Shown here: one piece after another, positions 43,723-56,179 of the stretch | Numbering within the stretch: the stretch's first letter is position 1 | Layout of the letters: each line of letters opens with the position of its first letter | Made by a program: the position numbers and the translations under genes | From: Diphasiastrum complanatum | Taxonomy: Eukaryota > Streptophyta > Lycopodiopsida > Lycopodiales > Lycopodiaceae | Direction: 5' to 3' | Assembly: GCA_029204225.1 (NCBI GenBank) | Contig: CM055109.1 | Location: 3,054,147 to 3,114,146, forward strand | Length of the DNA stretch: 60,000 bases | The notes under the pieces: model-generated | Databases searched by the model: none | The model's input: the letters and a program-made list of their open reading frames with translations, nothing else | What the model was told of the DNA's origin: nothing

Positions 43723-44558
43723 AAGACAAATCCAAATTGGGGGTGACACTTTACAAAAAACTAATCTACTCATCCATCATAGCTAGATCTAAGGAGATCA
43801 AGCCAAATCAAACTAAATCCATCAAGATTCAGCCAGATCTGGCAAGATCGGGAAAATTCATCAGAATTCAAGGAGGATCCAGATCTTGATAGGATAAAAA
43901 AAAAAGCAGATCATCAAATTGACTGATGGATCTACTACCAAGAATCCATCAAAACTTCCAGAGAACTACCAACAGTCAAATCAAGCCTAGATGAAACTGA
44001 TTACCAGTTTACAAAAGTTAAAAATTAGAAAATCTCGAGATGTCGTTAAAAAACACTCTGAAAGGGCACTTTTTTCATGATTTTTTGAGATCCCATGGGA
44101 GATAGCTCTTGAAAATTGGACAGTCACCAGATCTAACCTAGATGCATCCATGAAAATCTCTGCAAGAGTTCCTGATGGAGAAATCATCATTATTTAGTGT
44201 ATGCGAGAGTTCCCAGAAGCTGAATTTTTAGAACCCTCGTAGAGCATCAAGATCATCTTACCAACTCTCACAAGGTGCCTAAATGGAATCAGAGCAGTAA
44301 AATTAGCCTGCCTACATGGTCTGATCTTGAAAATCCAATCACAAGAACAAGTTGTGTGAGAGATCACTTCCTACGAGAGTTGGACCCTCGCAGACAGTCT
44401 GAACCCTCGCAGAACCTTCGCATAGCAGTCAAATCACCTTCTGAACTCTCGCAAACTCTCCAGAGGTCTTAGAATTTTGTAAAGAAGGTGCTTGCCAAAA
44501 TTTGGGTGGAACTAAACAAAGGAAAGTGAATTTCACCTAATATGCACTCTAAATTCCA
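43723..44558 (+). other. gypsy-G1 post-integrase spacer
   Basis: Non-coding, purine-rich at first (repeated AGATC and CAAGA words). From 44000 it again carries the two-way motif of the leader: TGCGAGAGTT (44203), ACGAGAGTTGG (44373), ACCCTCGCAGA (44389, 44404), AACCTTCGCA (44415) and AACTCTCGCA (44441). A diverged copy is at 53990-54516. Confidence 0.7.
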
Positions 44559-44567
44559 CTATATAAG
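44559..44567 (+). promoter_or_regulatory. TATA-like box upstream of the extra ORF
   Basis: CTATATAAG, about 253 bp before the ATG at 44820. The same box, in the same context (ATTCGA, ATTCATTTGTCAC-type sequence just after it), is kept in the G2 copy at 54517-54525, about 262 bp before its ATG. Suggests a separate promoter for the downstream ORF. Confidence 0.45.
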
Positions 44568-44819
44568 GGCTAAATTCGAGTCATTTGTCACCTTTGCTAG
44601 CGAAGCTCTACCGAAATTTACTCTAAAATTACCAAGTTCTCCGTTTGCAACCAAACTTCCTACCAGCTATCATATGATATTACTGAACCCCGATTTGTGT
44701 TCTGAACTACACTCCTTGTCTTCCAACACTCGTTATTCTCAGTTTTCTACCGTTTCCACATCTTTTTCCATTCTCCACCGTTTTTCTTACTTTTTCGACC
44801 TCTAATCATCACTGCTAAC

Positions 44820-45398
44820 ATGGCCTCCTCATACTCTGAAGACTCTAGTGCCAAACAAGTGATCCAACGTGACATCCCCGAGGCCACACAGATTTGGCCT
44901 CTACCCTCTGACGCTCTGATCCAACCATGGCTACAGACAGCCAGCCCACTTCTAGCGACAATGGGTTTTTACTTGGTGCTCTTCCATTCTGAGATTAACT
45001 TGGGCCTAGCCCTTCATGCTTACGCCACCTGGGACGAGGACAAGGCTCGTTTTTACTTTGTGTACCAAGGTACCATGTACAAGGTTAGGATTAATACCGA
45101 CTCAATGGTCACCGTTGGCATTATGTCCGGTGATCGTCAACCCATCTCCCATCGCCATGCCAAAGCTCTGATCAAACCATTCGTCACCCAAACCACACCA
45201 GAAATTCCCATCCAGACTAACAATGGTTACCTGATAGAAGCTATCACGGAACCTGTCATTCAGACGTTTGCGCATCTATTGAATAACTTTTTGATTATTT
45301 CAACATTTTGCAAGGACAGAATCCAGTCTACGCTGCTGAGTCAGATAGTGGAATCCTTTCTGAAATTCCCTAACCCCTCTGTTGTGCCATACGACTAG
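44820..45398 (+). CDS. gypsy-G1 extra ORF after integrase (ORF X), unknown function
   Basis: 192 codons from the ATG at 44820, the first ATG of the frame; the G2 copy also has an ATG here and a similar start (MAS, Ser-rich, then ATQI or TTQI). The phase remains readable past the TAG at 45396 and a TGA at 45414 (SIKPNNREQIAVGS, NFAYALLEVKVHG) to about 45600, so the ancestral protein was probably longer than 255 residues. No known domain is recognised. Hydrophobic patches (LLATMGFYLVLF, LLNNFLIISTF) are short and give no clear membrane helix. Extra ORFs after integrase, sometimes called env-like, are known in Athila and related elements; whether this is one of them is open. Confidence 0.5.
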   Translation: MASSYSEDSSAKQVIQRDIPEATQIWPLPSDALIQPWLQTASPLLATMGFYLVLFHSEINLGLALHAYATWDEDKARFYFVYQGTMYKVRINTDSMVTVGIMSGDRQPISHRHAKALIKPFVTQTTPEIPIQTNNGYLIEAITEPVIQTFAHLLNNFLIISTFCKDRIQSTLLSQIVESFLKFPNPSVVPYD

Positions 45399-45589
45399 CA
45401 TAGTTTTCTTATTTGAGAACTAACAAACTCCATCAAACCCAACAACCGTGAGCAAATCGCAGTAGGTTCTCTGTTGTGTAACTTTGCCTATGCACTTCTA
45501 GAGGTGAAAGTGCACGGTTTCCAACGCTCATCTCTCTTGTCTACCCTTGTGCCACATACTAACCTTTATCCACCATCTCAAGTGATTTC

Positions 45590-45925
45590 TGTTCCCGAAT
45601 TATTCACGACAATCTATCTCTTCATTATAGCTTCGTGTTTCACGAATTGTTCGCGACACTTGTCTCTTCGCGACATCTTCATGTTTCACGAAGTATTCAC
45701 GACAGATGACAATTTTGAGCTTGAAGAAGAAGAATCCAGAGTATTTCGTGAATTGTTCGCGAGAGTTTGCGACAGGTGAGCTTTGAACAAGAAACAGAAT
45801 ATTTTGTGACAAGATTCTGTTCGCGAATCTTTTGAGCTTTAACAAGAAACACGAGCTTCTACAAAAAACTTTTTCGCGAATACTTCACGAATCTTTCGAG
45901 TTTGATCACGAATAGAAATGTTTTG
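45590..45925. repeat. TTCGCGA motif cluster
   Basis: TTCGCGA occurs at 45650, 45667, 45756, 45820 and 45873, together with TTCACGA and TTCGTGA variants. TTCGCGAA is its own reverse complement. AAGATTC (45811-45817) and GAATCTT (45825-45831) form a perfect 7-bp hairpin around one copy. Confidence 0.7.
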
Positions 45926-46006
45926 AGGTCGTCGTTTCTCATCCTTTGTCAAGTAAACTGTGCACTTTGTTAGTAGAATCGAGATCTGTCTGATCAAGTG
46001 TTCTAC

Positions 46007-46320
46007 AAGAAAATGGTATGGATCAAGAGGATGATCAAGGATATTGCTGGATTTTTTAGAGAGCCCAATCATCTTTTGTGACAATAAATCAGCCCAAAGA
46101 TTGGTAACCAATCCTATCTTCCATGCTAAGAGCAAGGATATTGAGGTGCACAATATCATTTTGTGAGGGAGCAAGTCATTGCAAAGGAGGTGGCGCTTCA
46201 ACATGTGTCGTCAAGGGAATGTGTAGCTGATATCTTCACCAAAGCATTGGGAAAGGACTTGTTCATGAAGTAGGACTTCACTTGGAGTTTTATCAAAGTT
46301 TATACTAAAACTAGTGGAAG
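46007..46320 (+). pseudogene. A-family copia RNase H fragment
   Basis: With frame changes it reads MVWIKRMIKDIAG, LFCDNKSAQRLVTNPIFHA, EVHNIIL-stop-EQVIAKEVA and HVSSRECVADIFTKALGKDL, the end of a copia RNase H of the same kind as copia-A. The 3' LTR follows after a purine tract (GTGGAAGAGGGAG). The rest of the element is missing to the left, where gypsy-G1 sequence ends. Confidence 0.75.
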
Positions 46321-46326
46321 AGGGAG

Positions 46327-46971
46327 TGTGAAAGATTCAACTAGTTTGATCATATTTGCTAAATTTCTATTTGGCAAATTGAGGCCAACTTTGTTTTAGA
46401 CTTAGAGTTTGACTTTTCAAAGTTCATTAGTCTAAATTTCATTTGAATAAACACTTTTTGAAAGTGTGGGAAAGTTAGAAGTCGATTTTGAGTAGATTCA
46501 AATTTGAATGTTGGGTACTTTGAATCTAGACCCAAAAATAGTAGGGTTTACATTTTGGTGGGAAAGCCAAGTGGCCAAATAGGATCTGGACCTGCTATCA
46601 AAGGATGTAACTCGTGGAGAGACATATGTTCTCTCTTCTCTATTGCATTTCATGCTTATACATGGTTCTCTTGGGTTCTACTATCCATTGGTGCACTATA
46701 CTTGTGATTGCTTGCAATTCTATGTGTAGAATGATCTATATTTGTTATTTTTGGATCCACACATGCGAAATATAGTAGTTTGCTGGTTTTGTACGGACAT
46801 TAATAATACTTTATCTTTTGATTCATGTTTGATCACGTTCTATTAGAGTTTGCATCTCATTTTGTGTGTAGATGCTGATTTTTCTACATTGGTGAGATTG
46901 GTAGAGTAGCTTCTTTTGTAACCCAAGATCTTTTTGTGGATTGGATTATCATTGATCTAAAATCCTTCACA
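46327..46971 (+). repeat. A-family copia 3' LTR
   Basis: TGTGAAAGATTCAACTAG ... AAAATCCTTCACA, 645 bp. It matches the minus-strand LTRs at 14140-14781, 12137-12858 and 1148-1568, but has only a short GAGAGACAT/CTCTCTTCTC stretch where the A copies have long GA arrays. Confidence 0.88.
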
Positions 46972-47464
46972 CTTACAACAGTTGTTGGCCCCAAAAGCAG
47001 TAAAATTCAAAACACGATGACCTGTTGCTGCTATATTACACTAAAGCAGAACACAAATAACAATTACAACCGAAAAAATTAACGACGTAATTGGGAGGCT
47101 CAAATAATACGTCTCATGGATGGAGCAATCAACAATCTGTGCTTGGATGATCTATTTGTATAAATTACATTGAATGGTTGTCACCTAATTGGGAAAGTCA
47201 TTGTACTTGGAAGTATATGGCTTCTGTGACAATTGTACATAGTGTATGCGGTCAACAAATCAATATTGTTGACGCGGACGAGGACGTCGCAAAATCTCTC
47301 ACTTCGCATTTTACGTGAAGTGGTCTTCTCACTTCGCAAATTATAGAAAGTGGCTGGGAACATTCCTCGTTTATTTTAGATGACCTTCGACATTTTTCTC
47401 TCGACTTCGATATGTTTGCTCCTTGCATGGAATATCAGGTTGTTGGCAAGGGCTTGGGCTAAAA
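46972..47464. other. unassigned
   Basis: No coding sequence recognised. CTCACTTCGCA occurs twice (about 47297 and 47329), with its near complement GTGAAGTGG between them, plus several CTTCGAC words near 47395. Confidence 0.4.
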
Positions 47465-48545
47465 TTTGTCACACATGATCATAGGTAGATCCTCTTCCAA
47501 GATTATCTTTACTTCCACTAGTAACCTCTTGATCCAAAGCACTTCCTTTGTTGTTGTAGTGAGTGCCTTGTACTCAGTTTCACATGATGAGAGTGATACA
47601 ATATCTTGCTTTTTGAAAAGCCAAGATATCAAGTTTCCTCCAAGATATATGACAAGCACTTGTAGATTTTTGATCTGCTCTATCACTTGCAAAATCCGAG
47701 TCAAAATAGCCAATAATAGAAAGATCTTCACTTTTATACAATAAACCAAAATCAAAAGTTGAAGATATATATCTAAGCACTCTCTTGGCCATTTTCCAAT
47801 GATAGATAGTAGGCTTTTGCATAGCCTGGCTCAGCTTATGAACACTAAAGCTTATGTCAGGTCTAGTTATTGTGAGCCAAATTAAGGAGCCTATAAGACT
47901 TCTAAAAAGTGTGATGTCCACGAAGGATCTTTCATCACCTTTGTTAGAGTCCTTTACATTTTGCTCCATAGGTGTTTCTATACTCCTACAATTCAACATA
48001 TTGAACTTCTTCAACATTGAAAGAGCATACTTGGATTGACATACAAAAGCTTTATCTTTAAGAAAGTCAATCTCTAATCCTAGAATATAGTGAATTTTTT
48101 CAAGACCTTGCATCTTGAACTCTTTTCCAAGTGCAATCTTGGTTTCCTCAACTAACTTGATACTACTTTCTGTCAGAATGATATCATCAACATAAATAAG
48201 AAGAATGACAATATCTTTATAAAAAAACTTGACATATAAGGACAGATCATAGTTACTAAGATTAAATCCTAGTGACTCAAGAAAGGTGTTAAGTCGAGAA
48301 TACCATGACCTTGGAGCTTGCTTCAAACCATATAAACTTTTGAAGAGCAAGCACACTTTTTCTTTGTCATGGATGAACCCAATAGGCTGATCCATATAAA
48401 TCTCTTCTTCTAGATATCCATTTAGAAATGCATTAGAGACATCTAGTTGAAAAACTTGCCAATTGAAAAAACAAGCAAGAGAAATTGTGATTCTAATTGA
48501 TACCATCTTTGCAACTGGGGCAAAGGTCTCCTCATAGTCACTGGA
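47465..48545 (-). pseudogene. copia-J reverse transcriptase and RNase H fragment
   Basis: Minus-strand frame of over 300 codons: [71 protein letters not shown] (YVDD intact), [66 protein letters not shown] frameshift near 47630 leads to [20 protein letters not shown] and ends at the CDN site of RNase H (47465). Sequence is close to copia-B. Both ends are sharp truncations with no LTR. Confidence 0.85.
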
Positions 48546-49320
48546 CAGCGGTGCTATCCAACACATGACCTCTCACAAGGAATGGTTTACCGAGTATACA
48601 GCTTACAACAGAGATCAATTCATCTACCTTGGAGATTCAAGCACCATACGCGTGGAAGACAAAGGGACAGTCAAGATCACATTCAACAACGATCTATCTA
48701 TTTGTGTTCCCAACGTCCTTCACGTTTCTCAACTATCAAAGAACCTGTTATCAATCTCTAAGATAACTGATGAGGGCTACACTGCTACTTTCTCATCTGA
48801 GCGACGAAGATACTACTCTGACTACATGCACTAGAGTCGGAAACCTTTATGTACTCTCTAATTCAGTTGCATTAGCTAGTATCTCTAATGAAAATGTAAA
48901 TGATAATGCTATTTTGTGGCATAGTCGATTTGGAGACGTGAATACAAGATCACTTTCCTATATGCATTAAAATAACTTAGTTGATGGATTGTATTTCCCT
49001 TCTTCATTAGATAGGAAATCTTTCTTTTGTGAATCATGCATATATGGCAAACACTCTAGAAGCAAGTTTTCCAAATCACATTCCATCAAAACAAAGCATG
49101 TATTGGATCTTGTACATAGCGATCTCTATGGTCCAATGTCAATTCCCTCCTTAGGAGATGCAATTTATTTTACTTTCATAGATGATTATTCTAGATGGTC
49201 TATAGTCATGTTCATTATGCACAAATCAGAAGCATTTGAGTGCTTTAAGATATTCAAAGCCATGGCTGAGACACAAACATCTACAAAAGTGAAGGCACTC
49301 CAAACTGATGTAAGGATAAT
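48541..49320 (+). pseudogene. copia-K protease, pre-integrase and integrase fragment
   Basis: Starts abruptly within the protease (LDSGAIQHMTSHKEWFTEY, D-S-G-A present), then STIRVEDKGTVKI, VPNVLHVSQLSKNLLSISKI, a frameshift near 48830, LWHSRFGDVNTRSLSYM, CESCIYGKHSRSKFSKS and LDLVHSDLYGPMSIPSLGD, FIDDYSRWSIVMFIM. It ends at 49320 before the second catalytic Asp. Placed head to head against copia-J; a different copia lineage by motif style (CESCIYGKHSRSKF). Confidence 0.8.
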
Positions 49321-51920
<2,600 letters not shown>

Positions 51921-52225
51921 CACCCTTGACATACATGGATTTGTATAGGGAAAGCTACACTAGTAGGGATTGGTATGGCATGGATTTGCCCCAATCCTTT
52001 TGCAAGTGTTAGGGTTATATACTTGGCTAAAAAAAAACCATACATAGGTATGGTTGACTTGTTTTCTTGAAAGATACGATCAATATTAAAAAGTTAATAA
52101 AACAGGGTGGTAGCTGGCATACACTTGGAAAGCATGGATATGCTCAAGGGTTTCGAAAATGGTACAATGCCTATTATGGGTTCAGGTATTGGTCTGACTT
52201 GGATTGGCCCCATACTTGAGTATCG
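51921..52225 (+). repeat. degenerate A/B repeat modules (second pair)
   Basis: Module A at 51921 (CACCCTTGACATACATGG) and 52118 (CATACACTTGGAAAGCATGG, then ATATGCTCAAGG); module B at 51972 (TATGGCATGGATTTGCCCC) and near 52190 (TCTGACTTGGATTGGCCCC). Same order and similar spacing as at 49481-49782. The following stretch to 52431 holds nothing recognised. Confidence 0.5.
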
Positions 52226-52431
52226 ATCCATGCTATCTCTCGTTTGTGATTTGCAACCTATTTAACACAGTTGCATAATATGCAAAAACAATATTGTTAG
52301 CAAGCAGTGGGTGATGTGTATATGCTCAATTGAGAAAGGCAAATGATTGCTCCCCCCAACCTGTTGTCAAACTCAATTACGTGTATTAACAACTATTTAG
52401 CCAAGTCAAATGGCTGATTGAGATACCCTCT

Positions 52432-53199
52432 TTTTGTCAAAAAGTAGTAAATTGGATGGTAACAATTACTCAATTTGGAAATTTAAAATAAAAGTCTTGT
52501 ATTGAAAGATTTATGGACTTTCACCATAGCTAAAAAAAAATAGCCAACAATGTTTTCTTCTAGTAGTGAAGTAAAAGAAGAGTCTAAAACAAGCTATGAA
52601 GAGTTTATCGTTATGAATGGAACCAAGGAGCTTCAATAGCTCTATGTACAATAAACATGTCAATACATGATGCCATTATTTCTCATATCCCATTGGCATT
52701 AATGCCTTATGAAGATTGGTCCATCTTATGATCCATGTTTGAGGTCATGAATGCTACTAGAGTTCTATTTCTTTAAGTAAAATCTACTCAACATGAGGAT
52801 GGATAAATCGGAATTAGTCATTAATTTCTTGACAAAGATCAAAATATTGATTGACCAATTGGGAGTCATCAACAGACTTGTTTCTAAAGTGGATAGCATG
52901 AGTGTTGTCATGAATGTTTTACTTTCGTCCTATCACCATCTAGTAATGACTTTAATGGTGAGAAAAAAGAGACCTACTTTTGAGGAATTTCCTAGCATCT
53001 TGCAAGAAAAGCTTATGCAGAAAGGATCATATCAAGCACTTATTTCAAGACCTAGATATTCAAGAGGCAGAGGATGTGCTTGGGGTAAAGGAAAAGCAAG
53101 GGGAAATAGGAAAGGCCAAAGCTCTTCCTCCATGATCAACAAGGTTCTTCTCAAGATGATGATTCTCATTGAATATGCAAATTATTACTCAATTTCATA
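52432..53199 (+). pseudogene. copia-L gag
   Basis: KLDGNNYSIWKFKIKVL at the start is the standard copia gag beginning. A stretch with several stops follows, then an open frame from 52793: VINFLTKIKILIDQLGVIN, VVMNVLLSSYHHLVMTLMV, FEEFPSILQEKLMQ, and a basic SRGRGCAWGKGKARGNRKGQ tail. The zinc knuckle that should come next is not seen. No LTR found nearby. Confidence 0.65.
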
Positions 53200-53989
53200 G
53201 CGAAAATATACATGCCTAGTGAATATGATGGAACTCAACAATTACAAGATCAAATGTTTTCAACCTAGACAACTCATTTGTTACGTGCCTATATTACATA
53301 ATCTTACAAAGGTATGAAGCAATGCATTCATCATAGAGGCAAAGTAGTCATTTATTGAGAAACATTGAAACATAGGCCAGCGGCCAGTTTGATGCTTACC
53401 AAGTGTATGAAATGAGCACCGAAATCCAACCACCTCAATGAAGCAAACAAATAGAATGATGTCTTGTGGAAGGTATTCAATGAGAATTCTACACTTTGGC
53501 AAGCGGTCAGGACAATAAGATATGAATAGAGGACAACAGCCAAGAAACATCAGATAAAGCTAGGAGGTAGTAGATTATCATCAGAGAGTAGAGATCAACT
53601 GATAATGCCAATCAACTTTCATTAGAGGAAGTTTGAGCTCAAAAAGGGTTGCATATGAATTCGTGCCAAGATCTCTTTTGCTTTGTCACTATTTTCAACC
53701 AATATGTTTGAATTGCTCTAACTTTTTAGTAGTGGCTGGGAAGTATGACACATAATATATCATTGAAAAGCGCTCGTCAAGAGCTTTCCAATGCATTAAT
53801 TTTCATCACATTTTGATATAACAATAAAAAGTTATGCCATTTTTAGTGTAGACTCAAAATGTGACTCAAAGAAGTAACGTTACGTTAGAGCCACTATGTC
53901 AAGAAACTATTGGGCCACATGTACAAAAAAAGTGAATAAAAAATGAAAAAGGAATCTTGACAAAAGGCCTTTTTGTGTTTAAACTTCCT
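53200..53989. other. unassigned
   Basis: No gene or element recognised. An imperfect hairpin AAAAGCGCTCGTCAAGAGCTTT lies split around 53775; otherwise nothing seen. Confidence 0.35.
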
Positions 53990-54786
53990 TAATGGAAGAG
54001 ATCAAGCCTGATCAGACAAAATAGGGAGAAAACCACTTAATTTGATGAAATGGCTACCAAAATTTCATAAAAACCCTCGTAGAGCTCACTATAAATAGAT
54101 CTCACCCAGATGGACCTCCAGTAAATCTAGCGAGAGTTACTTATGAGAAAATAGTAAAAAAATAAGCCTTGCGAGAGTTCAACTAAATCAAAACTTCATA
54201 ACTCTCACAGACCATAAAGATCATCAAACCAACCTTTGCAAGTAGCAAAAATGGAATCGGAACAGTCAAATTGTCTTGCCTATACGTTTGGTTTGCATAA
54301 AAATGTTAACAAGAGCAAGTTGGGCGAGAGTTCCTTGCCTGCGAAAGTTCAACCCTCGCAAGACCTTCAAAACTCTTGCTAACATTCAGATCAACTTCTG
54401 AACCTTTGCCAACTTCTCTGGGATCTTAGAAAATCATGAAGAAGGTCCCTACAAAATCTGGTAGTGAACTGAGCTATGGAAAGTGCACTTTTCCTAATAT
54501 GCCATCTAATTTTCCTCTATATAAGCAGGGAATTCGATTCATTTGTCACTTTACCTAGTGAAGCTCTTGCCAAAATTACTCTAAAATTTCAATTGTCTCC
54601 AATTGCACCCAAACTTTGCACATGCTCTTTCTAGCACACAATCACTTAACATCCAACTCGGTTTTCCCCCGTTTCACTCCGATTATCCTAAATCCACTCA
54701 TTCCATTCAATTAGCCCTCTTTTCCAGTGTTTCCTTCCAAAACCTGTATACCATCACCACTGTTCGAACCACCTTTTTCCTTATCA
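53990..54786 (+). other. gypsy-G2 post-integrase spacer with TATA box
   Basis: Diverged copy of the G1 spacer (about 44050-44819). Two-way motif copies: GCGAGAGTTAC (54131), TTGCGAGAGTTC (54168), GGCGAGAGTTCC (54322) and ACCCTCGCAAG (54351); AACCTTTGCCAACTTCTCTG near 54402. The box CTATATAAG at 54517-54525 is followed by ATTCGATTCATTTGTCAC, nearly as in G1. Confidence 0.65.
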
Positions 54787-54909
54787 TCTTCCACCATGGC
54801 TTCTCCCACCAAATCTGACAGCACCCCATCCAGCCCATTTGAAGAGACCGATACCACCCAGATCACCATTCGCACAATGAACTGGCCAAATATTCAGACT
54901 TGTAAATAA
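54787..54909 (+). pseudogene. gypsy-G2 ORF X, N-terminal remnant
   Basis: The ATG at 54796 within ACCATGGCTTC opens MASPTKSDSTPSSPFEETD and TTQITIRTM, similar to the start of the G1 ORF X (MAS, Ser/Asp-rich, then EATQIW). It runs straight into LTR-like sequence and a stop at about 54907, so only about 37 codons remain. Confidence 0.5.
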
Positions 54910-55152
54910 AATAATAGATAAATTCCAAATTCTAAGTTATAAAGTTTTGAGTTATAGTCAAAGTCAAAATGGTAGTAGGTGAGATGTGCTATTTTGTGCA
55001 CTTTAGGATCATTTGTGCTTTCTTTGAAGGGCTTGGATTTCAATCCTTCTCTCAATGAAGTAGCCTATTAATAGTAGCCAAGGGACAAGGGTCTTTCTAA
55101 GAATAGAAAGGCACCTCTTGTATTCATTTTGCATGCTAATAGAGAGGAGGAG
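54890..55152 (+). repeat. gypsy-G2 LTR fragment
   Basis: Resembles parts of the G1 LTR: TGTAAATAAAATAATAGATA near the start, TATTAATAGTAGCCAAGGG, CACCTCTTGTATTCATTTTG, CATGCTAATAGAGAGGAGG. Strongly diverged and shortened. Interrupted at 55153 by another LTR. Confidence 0.55.
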
Positions 55153-55602
55153 TGTAAGGATCGCCATATGAAGATCTGACTAGATCCTGTTGCAAAAAAC
55201 CAAAAGGACACCTGTGGAGCAAAACCACCCATTCAAACCTAGATCCCTTCTAGAGTTTCCTCCTGGACCTAGCCCCCAAGCCATAGTAAAGAACCCAAGA
55301 GAGAGGAGGAGAAACAGGCTCAAGAAACTGAATTTTCAATAAGAGGATGGGCGAGTTTCCCATGGACATATTCTCTTCATGAGAGAGAGAATATTCCCCT
55401 AGGATCCCCATACAGCCTATATTGAGCTATTAACCTCCTATTCTTGCATTAAAGCAGTCATTCACTATGCATGTGCTCCTATGTCCAATTATAGGTCTGG
55501 GCCCTCATATGATTATTAATTACTTTACAGGCCAAGCTCGGAATGACGAGGCATAACCAATAACCATATTCCGATTTCCTTATACAGGACATGGACGTAA
55601 CA
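55153..55602 (-). repeat. gypsy-V 3' LTR (minus strand)
   Basis: Plus-strand ends TGTAAGGATCGCC and ATGGACGTAACA; on the minus strand it begins TGTTACGTCCATG and ends GATCCTTACA, 450 bp. A minus-strand polypurine tract (55603-55618) touches it, so it is the 3' LTR of a minus-strand element whose interior extends to the right. TATA-like TGTATAAGG on the minus strand near 55583. The left flank AGGAG should be its target duplication. Confidence 0.8.
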
Positions 55603-55618
55603 TTCTTCCCCCCTTAAA
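55603..55618 (-). other. gypsy-V polypurine tract
   Basis: Minus-strand TTTAAGGGGGGAAGAA directly before the LTR; a typical chromovirus-type tract. Confidence 0.8.
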
Positions 55619-55850
55619 CCAGTTCTGTCTTCAGAACGAGTAACTATAGAAAATCCAATTTGTATGCTTTTAACTCTTCCCATGAATCATTATCCTCAAT
55701 TTGACCAACCAACCTAAGCAAGCACACAGAGATAAAATAATTCCTCAATTGTTTATCTCTGATCTTGAGCACTCATTTAGGGTCCAAAGGTACATTGAGC
55801 GATAAATCTTCCAAATGGGCAAAATCTTCAATACATCAAACTATCATCAT
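55619..55850 (-). pseudogene. gypsy-V Pol C-terminus with chromodomain-like tail
   Basis: Minus strand: LNVPLDPK, stop, VLKIRDKQLRNYFISVCLLR, LVGQIEDNDSWEELKAYKLD, a stop, and the last codons before the polypurine tract. The order 'L.pLDP...vLkiRdkqLRN....L...g...edaSWEe' is that of the chromodomain tail of plant chromovirus Pol proteins; the WKG-type aromatic site is degraded. Two in-frame stops are present. Confidence 0.6.
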
Positions 55851-56175
55851 AATACAAACTAAATTTACATGATACACTAGATGAGTAGTCGACCAAACCT
55901 GAAGATTAAGTTTAAAAGCTAACAAATCAATCATTTAACTTTCACAATTACCTTGAAAATCAATCTTTAGTGTAACTTCAATTTAAAATAAGTATTTAGA
56001 AATAAGATCATTCTCAAATTATCTGTCTCTACACTAAAATACTATATCGACCTTTTAGAAGTACATTAAAAGATAAATTTCCCTATTGGGTTTGATTCTG
56101 TCCAATCTAATAACATCACCTTCATGTACTTCAATTTACATGAATCACTGGGTGAGACCTCACCTGACATTGGTA
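55740..56175 (-). repeat. imperfect duplication of the gypsy-V tail, about 275 bp offset
   Basis: The blocks AGATAAAATAATTCCTCAAT (55730), GTACATTGAGCGATAAATCT (55790) and ATTTACATGATACACTAGAT (55861) recur in order at about 56003, 56064 and 56136 with many changes. Confidence 0.45.
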
Positions 56176-56179
56176 ATCA

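Larger units (their letters stand above)
29440..46006 (+). mobile_element. gypsy-G1, large Ty3/gypsy element, 3' end lost
   Basis: 5' LTR, gypsy-type primer site, long leader (interrupted by copia-C), gag with several knuckles, then protease, RT, RNase H and integrase in the gypsy order in one reading phase with a few stops. After these come a non-coding spacer and an extra ORF. The right end is cut near 46006 by a copia fragment and no 3' LTR is found. Without copia-C the remaining element is about 10.5 kb. The primer site and gene order suggest the Athila/Tat side of the gypsy family (inference). Confidence 0.8.

Noticed and set aside
44820-45398. Calling ORF X a retroviral-type envelope
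   Set aside because: No signal peptide, no clear membrane segment, no cleavage site or Cys pattern; only its position after integrase suggests it.
43723-46006. Search for a G1 3' LTR before the copia fragment at 46007
   Set aside because: No match to the LTR start or end could be found; the element is taken as truncated.
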